64,000 nt of DNA from assembly GCA_900016875.1 (NCBI GenBank), contig FCNR01000021.1:51293-115292 (forward strand), written 5' to 3'. Numbering within the stretch: position 1 is the first letter of the stretch; each line of letters opens with the position of its first letter. The notes under the pieces were generated by a model. That model saw only the letters and a list, made by a program, of their open reading frames with translations. It ran no database searches and was not told where the DNA came from. Origin of the DNA: Eubacteriaceae bacterium CHKCI004 (GTDB lineage: Bacteria > Bacillota > Clostridia > Lachnospirales > Lachnospiraceae). A program made the position numbers and the translations under genes. This document shows, piece by piece, positions 35,011 through 44,266 of the stretch.

Positions 35011-36548
35011 TGATTTCCTTCTCCTTTCTTCTGCGGATCTTGCGATGCCGGTTTTCTTCGTATCCGCCGGCCCTCCCTCGTGAATAACGGCCTTTTTTTC
35101 ATAAAGCGCAGCGGATAACGCAGATATTCATCTTTTCTGGCGTCATAGTCCAGATGTCCGCCGCACACAGATGGAAGCATGTAGGGAACGCCAAAAGATT
35201 CCAGCTGAGCCAGATGAAACAGCAGAGCCGCAAACAACAGCAGATAACCGTAGATTCCCCACAACGCCGCCACAAAGATAAAAAGGAATTTGAGAAGACG
35301 GAAAACCGCCCCGAAAGCCTCGCTGGGTACGATAAAAGACGCAATGGCCGTAAAGGAAACCACGATGACCACAATGGTGCTGACGATTCCTGCGTCCACC
35401 GCCGCCTGCCCCACGATCAGTCCTCCGACAATGCCGATGGTGCCGCCCAGCTGGCCCGGGATGTGAATGCCTGCCTCGCGGAGCAGTTCAAATTGAAATT
35501 CCATCAGCAGCACTTCCAGAACAACCGGAATCACTATTCCGGTTCTCGCCTGAGCAATGGACAGCAAAAATGCTGTGGGGAGCATTTCCGTGTGAAATCC
35601 GGCAATGGCCACATACAGCCCCGGAAATCCAATGGCAAATACCGCCGCCGCAAACCGGAGGATCCTTGCAAAGGAAGCCACCTCGAAACGGCTGTAATAA
35701 TCGTCGCCCGCCTGAAAAAACATACCGTAGGTCACAGGGAGAAGCAGCACTCCCGGCGAATTATCAACGACCAGCACAATGCGTCCTTCCAGCAGCCCGC
35801 TGGCAGCTTTGTCCGGACGCTCCGTATGCTGAAACTGCGGAAACGGCGTCCAGGGATTTTTCTCCATGAGCTGCTCCACCATCCCTCCGTCAAAAATACC
35901 ATCCAGGCTGATTTCTTTTACTTTCTTTCGGATTTTATCGAGAAGCTCCGGCTCCACCAGGTCTTCCACGTAACAGATGGCAATATCAGTTTTGGAGCGT
36001 TCTCCCACTTTTGTGTGCTCCATTTTCAGCCGCGGATCCCGGATGCGGCGGCGGATCAGCGCCGTGTTGGTGCGGAAATTCTCTGTGAAGCTGTCCTTCG
36101 GCCCCCGCATGACCATTTCCTGCTGCGTCTCTCCCACACCCCGGCTGGGAAAATTCTTGGTGGACAGTGACACCGCCTTCTCGCAGCCTTCCACCAGCAG
36201 AAGAGAATTGCCCGACAAAATGTCCGTCAGGGCATCCTCATATGTCTCCACACTCTTCCAGTCCACCGTTTCCAGCACATGATTTTCCACAAAAGACAGC
36301 AGATTATTCCTGCCCTCCAGGACTGTCTCCTGCAACGGGCGGATCACAAAATCCTGCAGAGTCTGAGAGTCGGTCAGCCCGTCCACATAGATGACCACCG
36401 CCCTTGTTTTACCATCGCCGGCGTAAAACACATTTTTTACCATGTCTCCGCTGTTCTCCAGCGCTTTTTCCAGGAATGCATAATCCAGATCAAAATTGTT
36501 CTGCAGCCTCCCTTTTATTTTCTGATTTCTTCCGTATACCGTATCCAT
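35007..36548 (-). CDS. gerA: Spore germination protein GerA family (A subunit)
   Basis: This A-type germinant-receptor subunit sits in the spore inner membrane and helps convert germinant binding into ion release. Of 513 residues, the first about 270 form the soluble GerA domain (RDPRLKMEHTKVGERSKTDIAICYVEDL). About five membrane segments follow, with VVDNSPGVLLLPVTYGMFFQAGDDYY, AIAGFHTEMLPTAFLLSIAQ and the ESFGVPYMLPS end. AAGGAG lies five bases before ATG 36548, which is therefore preferred to an upstream in-frame start. The downstream partner is the B-C fusion; no separate gerAC is present. Confidence 0.93.
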   Translation of the reverse strand: MDTVYGRNQKIKGRLQNNFDLDYAFLEKALENSGDMVKNVFYAGDGKTRAVVIYVDGLTDSQTLQDFVIRPLQETVLEGRNNLLSFVENHVLETVDWKSVETYEDALTDILSGNSLLLVEGCEKAVSLSTKNFPSRGVGETQQEMVMRGPKDSFTENFRTNTALIRRRIRDPRLKMEHTKVGERSKTDIAICYVEDLVEPELLDKIRKKVKEISLDGIFDGGMVEQLMEKNPWTPFPQFQHTERPDKAASGLLEGRIVLVVDNSPGVLLLPVTYGMFFQAGDDYYSRFEVASFARILRFAAAVFAIGFPGLYVAIAGFHTEMLPTAFLLSIAQARTGIVIPVVLEVLLMEFQFELLREAGIHIPGQLGGTIGIVGGLIVGQAAVDAGIVSTIVVIVVSFTAIASFIVPSEAFGAVFRLLKFLFIFVAALWGIYGYLLLFAALLFHLAQLESFGVPYMLPSVCGGHLDYDARKDEYLRYPLRFMKKRPLFTREGRRIRRKPASQDPQKKGEGNH

Positions 36549-36659
36549 AATTTCTCCTTCTCCGGAAATATAAATATCGTAAAACAGCATTTTCCTGTAG
36601 TATCTGGCGATAATGAAAAAATATACCTGTAATCTCTTGCACTTCTTCCGCTTCTTTTC

Positions 36660-36687
36660 TTGATTTTTGCCCAAAATAAGATATAAT
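36660..36687 (+). promoter_or_regulatory. Promoter of ispE
   Basis: TTGATT (36660-36665) and TATAAT (36682-36687) are separated by 16 bp, 34 bp before the ATG. Confidence 0.7.
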
Positions 36688-36721
36688 TCATGTATACAAG
36701 ATACACAGGAGGAACAATTTT

Positions 36722-37618
36722 ATGGCACAACCCTTACATTTGAAAGCCTATGGAAAGGTGAATCTCGGGCTGGACGTTATCCGAAGACGGGAAGATGGAT
36801 ACCACGAAGTGCGAATGATCATGCAGACAGTCAAGCTTTACGACCGGATTATTTTGGAACGGAATCATTCCGGCAATATTTCTCTGCGGACAAATCTGCC
36901 GTATCTTCCTGTTAATGAAAAAAATCTTGTTTACCGCGCCATTGATATCATACGCCGGGAGTATGGCATCAAGGACGGGGTCAGCGCAAATATCATAAAA
37001 CGAATCCCTGTAGCCGCCGGAATGGCAGGCGGAAGTACCGACGCGGCTGCCGCTTTTGTGGGGATGAATCAGCTTTTCTCCCTGAACATCACACAGGAAA
37101 AGCTCATGGAATACGGCGTCTCCCTGGGGGCAGATATTCCTTACTGCATCATGCGGGGAACGGCGCTCTCCGAAGGCATCGGGGAGATTCTCACCCCTCT
37201 GCCTCCGGTTCCCGGCTGCTGGTTTCTCATAGTTAAACCGGGATTTTCCATGTCCACAAAGTTTGTCTATGAACATCTGACTCTGGATGAACATACATCC
37301 CACCCTGATATTGACGGTATGGTCAGCGCTCTTAAAAACCACGATCTCACCGGCGTCACCGACCGCATGGGAAATGTACTGGAACAGGTGACGAAGCAGC
37401 ATTATCCTGCCATTGACGAGTTGAAAACCATCATGAAGAAAAACGGCGCTCTGAACGCTTTGATGAGCGGCAGCGGCCCGACCGTTTTTGGTATTTTCAC
37501 TTCAAAAGAAGAAGCGGAACATGCCGCCAGAGCATGTAGACGTCACCCGGCCGTACGGCAGACCGCCGTGGTCCGGCCTTTTAACAAATCGCTGCATCCG
37601 AGACCGGCGGCACATTGA
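36722..37618 (+). CDS. ispE: 4-diphosphocytidyl-2-C-methyl-D-erythritol kinase
   Basis: IspE phosphorylates CDP-methylerythritol in the MEP pathway to isoprenoids. The 298-residue GHMP kinase has AYGKVNLGLDV at the N-terminus, the phosphate-binding IPVAAGMAGGSTDAAA loop (about 98-113), SLGADIPYCI, and the C-terminal LMSGSGPTVFGIF. Length is normal. AGGAGG precedes the ATG. It is divergent from gerA and 52 bp upstream of the GntR-type regulator, which may be in the same transcript. Confidence 0.96.
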   Translation: MAQPLHLKAYGKVNLGLDVIRRREDGYHEVRMIMQTVKLYDRIILERNHSGNISLRTNLPYLPVNEKNLVYRAIDIIRREYGIKDGVSANIIKRIPVAAGMAGGSTDAAAAFVGMNQLFSLNITQEKLMEYGVSLGADIPYCIMRGTALSEGIGEILTPLPPVPGCWFLIVKPGFSMSTKFVYEHLTLDEHTSHPDIDGMVSALKNHDLTGVTDRMGNVLEQVTKQHYPAIDELKTIMKKNGALNALMSGSGPTVFGIFTSKEEAEHAARACRRHPAVRQTAVVRPFNKSLHPRPAAH

Positions 37619-37670
37619 TACATTTTTTATCGTAAAGCACTAAAAATCACACACAAACAGGAGACTTCAT

Positions 37671-38348
37671 ATGAATCAGAATCAGGACCATTTAAAAGAT
37701 ACCATGAATGAATATCTTCCTCTCCGGGACGTGGTTTTCAACACCCTTCGCCGCGCCATCATTACCGGCGAATTCGCCCCGGGAGAGCGTCTGATGGAGA
37801 TTTCTCTCGCCAACCGTCTGGGCGTCAGCCGCACACCGGTGCGGGAGGCCATCCGGAAGCTGGAGCTGGAGGGACTTGTCATCATGATTCCCCGGAAAGG
37901 CGCGCAGGTGGCGAAGATTACGGAAAAAAGCCTCCGGGACGTTATAGAAATCCGCTGTGTGCTGGAGGAGTTTGCCGCCTCTCTCGCCTGCGAGCGGATT
38001 ACCGAGGAAGGGAAAGAGAAATTAAAAGAGGCGCACCGGCAGTTTGTCGAGGCCGCCCAGACCAATGATATCATCGACATTGTGGAGAAGGACGAGCAGT
38101 TTCACGACGCTATTTTTCAGGCGACCTGCAATGACAGACTGATCACCATCATCAACAATCTTCGGGAACAGTTCTACCGCTACCGCATGGAATATGTCAA
38201 GGATATCGAGCAGCATTCCGTGCTGGTGACGGAACATGAACAACTGCTTCACGCCATCTTCAACCAGGACAGCGAGACCGCCAAACAGATCATGCGGACC
38301 CACCTGAAGAACCAGCAGGAAGGCGTTATTCAGGCAATACAAGAGTAA
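37671..38348 (+). CDS. GntR family transcriptional regulator, FadR/FCD subfamily
   Basis: The 225-residue protein has a winged-helix domain (about 15-80, LRRAIITGEFAPGERLMEISLANRLGVSRTPVREA) and an FCD ligand-binding helical bundle (about 85-220). The bundle includes DVIEIRCVLEEFAASLA and DEQFHDAIFQATCNDRL, whose Asp/His pattern suggests a metal-binding acid site. The effector is unknown; members often sense organic acids or sugar acids. No transport or catabolic operon is adjacent. CAGGAGACTTCAT precedes the ATG. Confidence 0.92.
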   Translation: MNQNQDHLKDTMNEYLPLRDVVFNTLRRAIITGEFAPGERLMEISLANRLGVSRTPVREAIRKLELEGLVIMIPRKGAQVAKITEKSLRDVIEIRCVLEEFAASLACERITEEGKEKLKEAHRQFVEAAQTNDIIDIVEKDEQFHDAIFQATCNDRLITIINNLREQFYRYRMEYVKDIEQHSVLVTEHEQLLHAIFNQDSETAKQIMRTHLKNQQEGVIQAIQE

Positions 38349-38405
38349 GCCGGGAGAAAGATTTCCCCGGCATCCGGCTGATAACATTTAAACCTATTAC
38401 AGCAA

Positions 38406-38476
38406 AAAAGGCTTCCGCCTTTCGGAAATCTCAGAAAATGTGTTCTTAGATTCCGAGGCGAAAGCCTTTTATTATG
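38406..38476. terminator. Long bidirectional terminator hairpin
   Basis: AAAAGGCTT pairs with AAGCCTTTT, continuing through CGCC...GGCG and TCGGAAATCT / AGATTCCGA arms. It serves the GntR gene and, on the other strand, ribU. Confidence 0.8.
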
Positions 38477-38517
38477 TCTTTCTTATCTCTGCCTGCGTAT
38501 CACATTTTACATCGCAT

Positions 38518-39144
38518 CTATCTGCTTAAAAAGCTGTGCAGAAAATTGGAAATTCTTTTGTAAATGTAAAATGTAACAAGACCATTGATACCCGCTTTGA
38601 TCACGTTAAATGCAATGATAAACGGCATCAGGCTCCAGACTGTTCCGGTCGGAACGCCCATGAAAGCCGGGGTAATGATCATGTTGGCCGGTATCATGAT
38701 GAGCGCCATCACTGCCATACCTGCCAGAAGTCCGATCAATGCCGTCCGTCTTGTTTTTCTGCTGTAATATACAGTACCCGCTGTCACCACCAGAGCACTC
38801 GTAGCGATGATATGCATCAGAATGCCGTAAAATCCGCTGCCGGCGCTGACTGTCAATCCCTGTACAACAGAAGTCACTACGGTAAGCATCAGTCCGGCTG
38901 CCGGACCAAATGCAAAGGTACCGATAAGAATCGGAATATCCGCCGGATCATATTCCAGGAATGGAACCATCGGCATGATCGGGAAATGAACCAGATAAAC
39001 AAGTGCCACTGAAATTGCCACCATCATTGCCATGGTCACCATTTTCTTCGTTTTGCCGACGCCTTCCAGGGCTCCGGCTCCTGCCTGCGGGTGTACTTCT
39101 GCTTTTGCGCGTGCCTGCGGGCGGCGCATCCTTTCGTCTGACAT
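38518..39144 (-). CDS. ribU: Riboflavin ECF transporter S component
   Basis: RibU is the substrate-binding membrane subunit that imports riboflavin together with a shared ECF energising module (not in this window). The 208-residue protein has six hydrophobic segments after a charged N-terminus, with the family motif FPIMPMVPFLEYDPADIPI and GTFAFGPAAGLMLT. It lies directly downstream of an FMN riboswitch and terminator, which independently supports riboflavin as substrate. AGGAGGAATTTGCA is upstream of the ATG. Confidence 0.95.
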   Translation of the reverse strand: MSDERMRRPQARAKAEVHPQAGAGALEGVGKTKKMVTMAMMVAISVALVYLVHFPIMPMVPFLEYDPADIPILIGTFAFGPAAGLMLTVVTSVVQGLTVSAGSGFYGILMHIIATSALVVTAGTVYYSRKTRRTALIGLLAGMAVMALIMIPANMIITPAFMGVPTGTVWSLMPFIIAFNVIKAGINGLVTFYIYKRISNFLHSFLSR

Positions 39145-39244
39145 TGCAAATTCCTCCTCAAAAATAATATTTTCGAAGAATCTGCCAGGTATTTCGCTGA
39201 TTGAAGTTTTTGTGGAACGGAAATCCCGATGGAACTGCCGCCAA

Positions 39245-39276
39245 TAAAAAAAGTCCTGAAATATAAATTTCAGGAC
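39245..39276 (-). terminator. Riboswitch-controlled terminator upstream of ribU
   Basis: On the minus strand GTCCTGAAAT (39267-39276) pairs with ATTTCAGGAC (39253-39262), followed by TTTTTTTAT. It lies between the FMN aptamer and ribU. Confidence 0.88.
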
Positions 39277-39306
39277 AACAAAAAAACATAATCAACTATC
39301 GTTTCT

Positions 39307-39438
39307 TTCATCCGGACTATACCGTTGGTATGGGATTCTAACCCATTCAACCTCAGCGCGCATACGCACGCTTTTGGCTCGTGGACTTAAGGTCTTGGCC
39401 TGTCACCACCAGTGAGGAATCTCACCTCGCCCTGAAAC
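39307..39438 (-). promoter_or_regulatory. FMN riboswitch (RFN element) of ribU
   Basis: On the minus strand the RFN parts are CAGGGCGAGGTGAGATTCCT, CACTGGTGGTGACAGGCC, GTCCACGAGCC, ATGGGTTAGAATCCCATACC and CAACGGTATAGTCCGGATG. It controls import of riboflavin in step with the rib operon switch at 10771-10896. Confidence 0.96.
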
Positions 39439-39455
39439 AGATTTTTCTGATTCCT

Positions 39456-39484
39456 ATCATAGCACTATTCTATGATTTCGTCAA
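39456..39484 (-). promoter_or_regulatory. Promoter of the ribU transcript
   Basis: TTGACG (39479-39484) and TATGAT (39456-39461) are separated by 17 bp on the minus strand, directly before the RFN element. Confidence 0.75.
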
Positions 39485-39499
39485 CTGTTCCAGTGAAAT

Positions 39500-41074
39500 T
39501 TACTCCCCGATGACCGCATCCATAGCTTTAATAAGAAACAGTTTTCGTCCGGTTTCCAGCGGTTCCTCCACATTTTCATTATACTGCCGGATTTTTTCTA
39601 TGGTAGTTCCATAACGTTTGGCGATCATCCACAGCGTGTCGCCTGGTTTTACCACATAACCGGTTATGGACGGAATCTGTGCCAGCTCCTCGTCATCATA
39701 CGGCATCTCTTCCACATCTTCAATCATATCCATATCCATTTGGGCAAATCCAGTCACATATATGCCTGCCACCGCGCGGATTTCCAGCTCGTTTCCATCC
39801 ACCACATAACCGCCGATCTGTTCCAGAACCCCGCGGATCTCACAACGGTTAGACGGACTGACCGACTGCGTTTCAACCAGATATTCAAATGGAATCACCA
39901 CTTCCTTTGCCTGCATCGGCGTGCCGTCATCTCCCGCAATATAAAGCACCCTGCAGAAAATCAGCCCCTCCGTAGCGATGCCGTTTTCCTCAAATCTAAC
40001 ATCTTCGATTTTTACTGTTCCTTCTACATTGAGTATCTGCAGCAGCTTATAAGGATTTCCCTCGGAATTTACCCGGTATGTTATTTTGGTCTTTGCATTA
40101 TTCTGGAATATGAGATTTTCAAATTTTACCGGTCTTGTCTTTAACCGCAGTTTACGGTTATTGGCATACATATCTTTTAACACCGGCATCTGCAATTCCT
40201 TATATGCCTTCAAATCCAGCTCAAGAACCGCATCCACTTCCACATTCCGCGGCTCTCCATCTTCATCCGGCTTTATGACAGACTGGTGACTGCCCAGAGT
40301 CACCGCAATATTTCCAATCAGATTTTCCTGGCTGTCAGAACATTCCAGTTCATTGGTAAATGGAATCTCCCAGTCATAATATTGTACCGGCTCCTGCTCC
40401 TCCTCACTCTGGTACAGTATAAACAGAAAAAGCTCTCCCCTGATCAGAAGCTTTCCTTCCATCATCCGCACATCCACATCCCGAAGCTGCATGGAGTTCC
40501 ACAGGATTTCCCGGATATTCGGCTTTCCTGCCGGCAGTGTCACGTCCGCCCGTATTCGCTGAATATCCTTTTTGTAGAGAACCACTTCCGTCATCGGCGT
40601 GGATTCATAAAGACACTGTACTTTATCTTTTTGTTCTACTCCCACGCTGCACTCCACAAACTTAGTCTCGGAAATATGTATGTGGAAAAACAATACGGAG
40701 CGCACACCACATTTTCTTGAATTGATGACAGAGACAGTCAGGTCTTCCAGATCCACCGATACTTTCGCTGCATCCGTGGGCTGGGTACCCTCCACGTTCA
40801 TAAATTCTTCCAGAGCGAACTCATGCTCCATACAGGAGATTTTTTGCTCTTTTTCCGCGCTGAGATACAATATCTGAACCAAAAACATCCCCCGGATACG
40901 GATGCGGTCCGTCAGCATTTCAATCTCATCAACATGAACCTCTCCGCGGCTCTCCACCACCTTTTCCACATCCGGCTTTGTATCCGGCACATTCATATCC
41001 TGATCTATGGTAATCTGTACATTTTTTTCCAGCTTTAAAATACCGGACTGTACCGTTTTCTTTTCAATCTTCAT
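39500..41074 (-). CDS. sipL: DUF3794 (SPOCS) and LysM domain protein, SipL-like spore morphogenesis factor
   Basis: The 524-residue protein contains three SPOCS/DUF3794 repeats (about 35-145, 165-290 and 310-430). A C-terminal LysM domain follows (about 470-520, YVVKPGDTLWMIAKRYGTTIEKIRQYN). This architecture and length match Clostridioides difficile SipL, which binds SpoIVA and is needed to build the spore coat around the forespore. The LysM domain there mediates SpoIVA binding. The function is inferred from architecture; no spoIVA is in the window. It is monocistronic on the minus strand. AAGGGAGGATTTT precedes the ATG. Confidence 0.87.
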   Translation of the reverse strand: MKIEKKTVQSGILKLEKNVQITIDQDMNVPDTKPDVEKVVESRGEVHVDEIEMLTDRIRIRGMFLVQILYLSAEKEQKISCMEHEFALEEFMNVEGTQPTDAAKVSVDLEDLTVSVINSRKCGVRSVLFFHIHISETKFVECSVGVEQKDKVQCLYESTPMTEVVLYKKDIQRIRADVTLPAGKPNIREILWNSMQLRDVDVRMMEGKLLIRGELFLFILYQSEEEQEPVQYYDWEIPFTNELECSDSQENLIGNIAVTLGSHQSVIKPDEDGEPRNVEVDAVLELDLKAYKELQMPVLKDMYANNRKLRLKTRPVKFENLIFQNNAKTKITYRVNSEGNPYKLLQILNVEGTVKIEDVRFEENGIATEGLIFCRVLYIAGDDGTPMQAKEVVIPFEYLVETQSVSPSNRCEIRGVLEQIGGYVVDGNELEIRAVAGIYVTGFAQMDMDMIEDVEEMPYDDEELAQIPSITGYVVKPGDTLWMIAKRYGTTIEKIRQYNENVEEPLETGRKLFLIKAMDAVIGE

Positions 41075-41203
41075 AAAATCCTCCCTTATACCTTTCTATG
41101 CATTATATGCGAGGGAATCCTGCGATATGCACAGGAATCCCGGATCATGTTCCTCCCCGAAACTCCCGCCTCTCCGTCACCGTTATATATGAATCTCCTT
41201 TTA

Positions 41204-41659
41204 TCAGTCCTCAATCACGCAGAAAACATCCATCTGCTGACACCGCACCACAATATATGGGTAGGTGTCCGTCTCTACGATATCTTCCCCGGCGGCCGGT
41301 CCCATGAGCTGTGTCCGGAGAAAAAGCGTTTCTTCGCTGCGCCAGCATTCTTCAATTTTGACACTGTATCCACTGTAAGCTCTTTTCCCGTAGCAAACTA
41401 CAAGATAAATGTACCGGGAATTCCTGTAAGTAAATGTACCGGGATTTTTTTTCTTTTCTTCCAGAAGAGTTTTCAGCTGATCGGGAAGATTACTGTCTTT
41501 ACAAATGACATATTCCACATTTTTCTTCTGCCCGTTCAGATTCAGCGTCCTGACACACCCCCAGGCAGCCAGGCAGAGAACGGCCGTCATACACAGAATA
41601 ACGGCGATGCGCGCTGCCGCACACGCGCATCCCGGTTTCGGCAAGTTTCTTTTTATCAT
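41204..41659 (-). CDS. PrcB-like C-terminal domain protein, exported
   Basis: The 151-residue protein has a signal-like hydrophobic segment (about residues 17-36, RIAVILCMTAVLCLAAWGC) ending at a cysteine in a lipobox-like AAWGC. A PrcB-type domain follows with YLVVCYGKRAYSGYSVKIEECW and LMGPAAGEDIVETDTYPYIVV. PrcB binds and stabilises a cell-surface protease in Treponema, but most family members are uncharacterised. GGGAGGTTTCCC supports ATG 41659. It is a single gene between sipL and cca. Confidence 0.75.
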   Translation of the reverse strand: MIKRNLPKPGCACAAARIAVILCMTAVLCLAAWGCVRTLNLNGQKKNVEYVICKDSNLPDQLKTLLEEKKKNPGTFTYRNSRYIYLVVCYGKRAYSGYSVKIEECWRSEETLFLRTQLMGPAAGEDIVETDTYPYIVVRCQQMDVFCVIED

Positions 41660-41740
41660 GGGAAACCTCCCGTTTTTGATTCATGTTCACATAGATCCCG
41701 CTTATACGTACAATCTCGCTTATATATATGCAAATCCCCC

Positions 41741-41769
41741 TTAGCAAATACCAGAAAATGTGGTATGAT
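41741..41769 (+). promoter_or_regulatory. Promoter of cca
   Basis: TTAGCA (41741-41746) and TATGAT (41764-41769) are separated by 17 bp, about 50 bp before the ATG. Confidence 0.6.
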
Positions 41770-41819
41770 TGTTTTTAAAAGTGCTGAAAGATATTTTATT
41801 ATGACAGGAGGGTTTTCCC

Positions 41820-43172
41820 ATGAAATTATATATTCCAAAACAGGCTGCCAGCATCATACAGACCCTCTCTTCCCATGGCTACGAAGCCTTTGTGGTGGGC
41901 GGCTGCGTCCGGGACTCCATTCTCGGCAAGACGCCTTCTGACTGGGACATCACCACTTCTGCCCGGCCGGAACAAGTGAAGGCTCTCTTTGCCAAAACCA
42001 TCGACACCGGCATCAAACACGGTACGGTCACGGTGATGATGGACAAAGTGGGCTACGAAGTAACCACCTACCGCATTGACGGAACCTATGAAGATCACCG
42101 CCGTCCCAATGATGTAACCTTCACCACCAGCCTGCGGGAGGATCTGATGCGCCGGGATTTCACCATCAATGCCATGGCCTACAACGATGCGGACGGTCTT
42201 ATCGACCTGTTCGGAGGCATGGACGATCTTGAAAATAAAGTAATCCGCTGCGTGGGACAGGCGAAAGACCGTTTCGAAGAAGACGCCCTTCGTATGCTGC
42301 GTGCCGTCCGTTTTGCGGGACAGCTGAATTTCCGCATTGAACATTCCACCCGGGAGGCCATCGCCGCCTGCTGCGAGAATATCAGGGATGTGAGCGCCGA
42401 GCGGATTCAGATGGAGCTGCTGAAGCTTCTGATCTCCAGCCATCCGGAGATCTTGAAGGAGGCATATTCCACAGGACTGACCGCTGTATTCTTTCCGGAA
42501 TTTGACCGGATGATGGACACGGCGCAGCGGAATCCTCATCACTGTTATTCGGTGGGTGAACACACGCTCCACGCAGTACGCACCATTGAACCCAATCCGG
42601 TGCTGCGGCTGACCATGCTGCTTCACGATGTGGGTAAACCTGCTACCAAAACTACAGATGAATATGGTATTGACCACTTTTATAATCACTATAAAGTGGG
42701 CGCAGATATGAGCAAAGAGATTCTGAAACGTCTTAAATTTGACAATAAGACCATTCAGATTGTCTGCCAGCTCATTTCTCATCATGATATTCGTTTCAAG
42801 GATCCGAAAACCAATGGGCGGCGGCACGTCCGCAAGGTAATGCATTCTATCGGACCAACGCTGTTTCCTTACCTTCTGAAGGTCATGGAAGCCGATGTCC
42901 GCTCTCAGAGCGATTATTATCAGGCGGAAAAACTCGCCATCTTAAAAGAAACCTGGGAAGCCTACGAGGAGATTCTTAAAGACCAGGACTGTCTCTCTCT
43001 AAAGGATTTGAAGATCAACGGAAATCAGTTAAAGGCACTGGGAATCAGGGAAGGCAAGGTCATTGGAGCGATTCTTAACACGCTTCTTTCCATGGTTCTT
43101 GAACATCCGGAATTAAATGAATATTCTTATCTTAAGGAACTTGCTCTTAAGATCTACAGACAGCTCCGCTAA
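41820..43172 (+). CDS. cca: CCA tRNA nucleotidyltransferase
   Basis: This enzyme adds or repairs the 3'-CCA of tRNAs. In the 450 residues the nucleotidyltransferase head has FVVGGCVRDSILGKTPSDWDIT (catalytic Asp pair) and RRDFTINAMAYN. The RNA-binding neck has RFEEDALRMLRAVRFAGQL (the nucleotide-selecting motif), and an HD domain follows (HHCYSVGEHTLHAV, LLHDVGKP). An attached HD domain suggests additional phosphohydrolase activity. AGGAGGG lies about eight bases before the ATG. Its stop codon lies inside the terminator stem. Confidence 0.96.
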   Translation: MKLYIPKQAASIIQTLSSHGYEAFVVGGCVRDSILGKTPSDWDITTSARPEQVKALFAKTIDTGIKHGTVTVMMDKVGYEVTTYRIDGTYEDHRRPNDVTFTTSLREDLMRRDFTINAMAYNDADGLIDLFGGMDDLENKVIRCVGQAKDRFEEDALRMLRAVRFAGQLNFRIEHSTREAIAACCENIRDVSAERIQMELLKLLISSHPEILKEAYSTGLTAVFFPEFDRMMDTAQRNPHHCYSVGEHTLHAVRTIEPNPVLRLTMLLHDVGKPATKTTDEYGIDHFYNHYKVGADMSKEILKRLKFDNKTIQIVCQLISHHDIRFKDPKTNGRRHVRKVMHSIGPTLFPYLLKVMEADVRSQSDYYQAEKLAILKETWEAYEEILKDQDCLSLKDLKINGNQLKALGIREGKVIGAILNTLLSMVLEHPELNEYSYLKELALKIYRQLR

Positions 43173-43187
43173 CGCGGGGCTGTTTTT
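43161..43187 (+). terminator. Terminator of cca
   Basis: CAGCTCCGC pairs with GCGGGGCTG around a TAAC-type loop, followed by TTTTT. Confidence 0.85.
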
Positions 43188-43276
43188 ACTTTTTACTTTC
43201 TGTCATAACCCTCCTGCGCCGGTCATAGGATAGACCATGCCACCGGAAACCTGCTTTTTTGTTTGGAGGGATCATT

Positions 43277-44263
43277 GTGAATGATAAGTACCGTGAATTG
43301 TTAGAGCAGTATGATGTGAAGGTCATTTCCACCTTTCGAAGCCGGGGAACCTTTCAGTGCGAGACTGACCAGGGGCTTGCCCTTTTGAAGGAGTATCACA
43401 GTTCCCTCCGAAAGCTCGCCATAGAATATGAATGGAAGGAAAAGCTTTCAGAAGCAGGATTTTCCCTGACGGACCGATATTTTATCTCAAAAGAGAACAG
43501 TCTGGTGGTCTATGACCGCTACCATACCCCTTTTGTTTTAAAACATTACTTTCCCGGACGTGAATGCGATCTGCACAGTGAAACAGACGTCTACGCCGCC
43601 TGCCGGAATCTGGCGCTTCTTCACAAAACATCTGCCAGTATTTCTGATATACCTTTTGAAAATCCCCGCACCGAACCTGTCTCTCTTATTTTTGCCCGGC
43701 GTAATCAGGAACTTCGGACTATCCGGCGCTATATAGGCAAAGTAAACCGTAAAAAAGCCTTTGAGCTGTTATACATGAAGTATTTTCATACGTTTTATGA
43801 GGAGGCTGTGCAAGCTTTTGATACGCTGCAGCAGATGGACCTGAAGGATGATTCCTCAGCCTGCGGAGTCTGCCACGGCGCCTACCATCACCATAACATT
43901 TTAATACTCCCGGACGGCACGGTGGCCACCGTGGGTTTTGAATCCATCTGCTATCAGCCTTACCTCATGGATCTCTATTTGTTCCTGCGCAAAACCATGG
44001 AAAAAAATCATTATGACTGGCGGCTTTTTGAGCGGGGAATAGCCGGATATTCAGAGCAGCGTTCCATAGATGTCCATGACCTTCGCTTTCTCTATCTTCT
44101 CTTTTTATATCCGGAAAAATTCTGGAAGATTTCCAATCAGTATTACAATCACCGAAAAAGCTGGATTTCTCCGAAGATGCTGGAAAAACTGGAGAAAATT
44201 CCTGCACAGAACCAGGAACGACATAGCTTTTTACAGTATTTTTCCCGGTATTTATTGAAATGA
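43277..44263 (+). CDS. CotS-family spore coat protein, probable pseudokinase
   Basis: The 328-residue protein belongs to the CotS/CotI/YutH family of spore-coat proteins with an aminoglycoside-phosphotransferase-like fold. The N-lobe includes FRSRGTFQCETDQGLALLKEY and YEWKEKL. In the C-lobe the catalytic loop is CHGAYHHHNIL, where active kinases have HGDxxxxN, and the metal-binding DFD/DFG position is GFES. Two catalytic aspartates are therefore missing, pointing to a structural, non-catalytic role. GTG 43277 is chosen because GGAGGG lies six bases upstream. It sits between cca and dnaX, alone. Confidence 0.82.
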   Translation: MNDKYRELLEQYDVKVISTFRSRGTFQCETDQGLALLKEYHSSLRKLAIEYEWKEKLSEAGFSLTDRYFISKENSLVVYDRYHTPFVLKHYFPGRECDLHSETDVYAACRNLALLHKTSASISDIPFENPRTEPVSLIFARRNQELRTIRRYIGKVNRKKAFELLYMKYFHTFYEEAVQAFDTLQQMDLKDDSSACGVCHGAYHHHNILILPDGTVATVGFESICYQPYLMDLYLFLRKTMEKNHYDWRLFERGIAGYSEQRSIDVHDLRFLYLLFLYPEKFWKISNQYYNHRKSWISPKMLEKLEKIPAQNQERHSFLQYFSRYLLK

Positions 44264-44266
44264 AAA

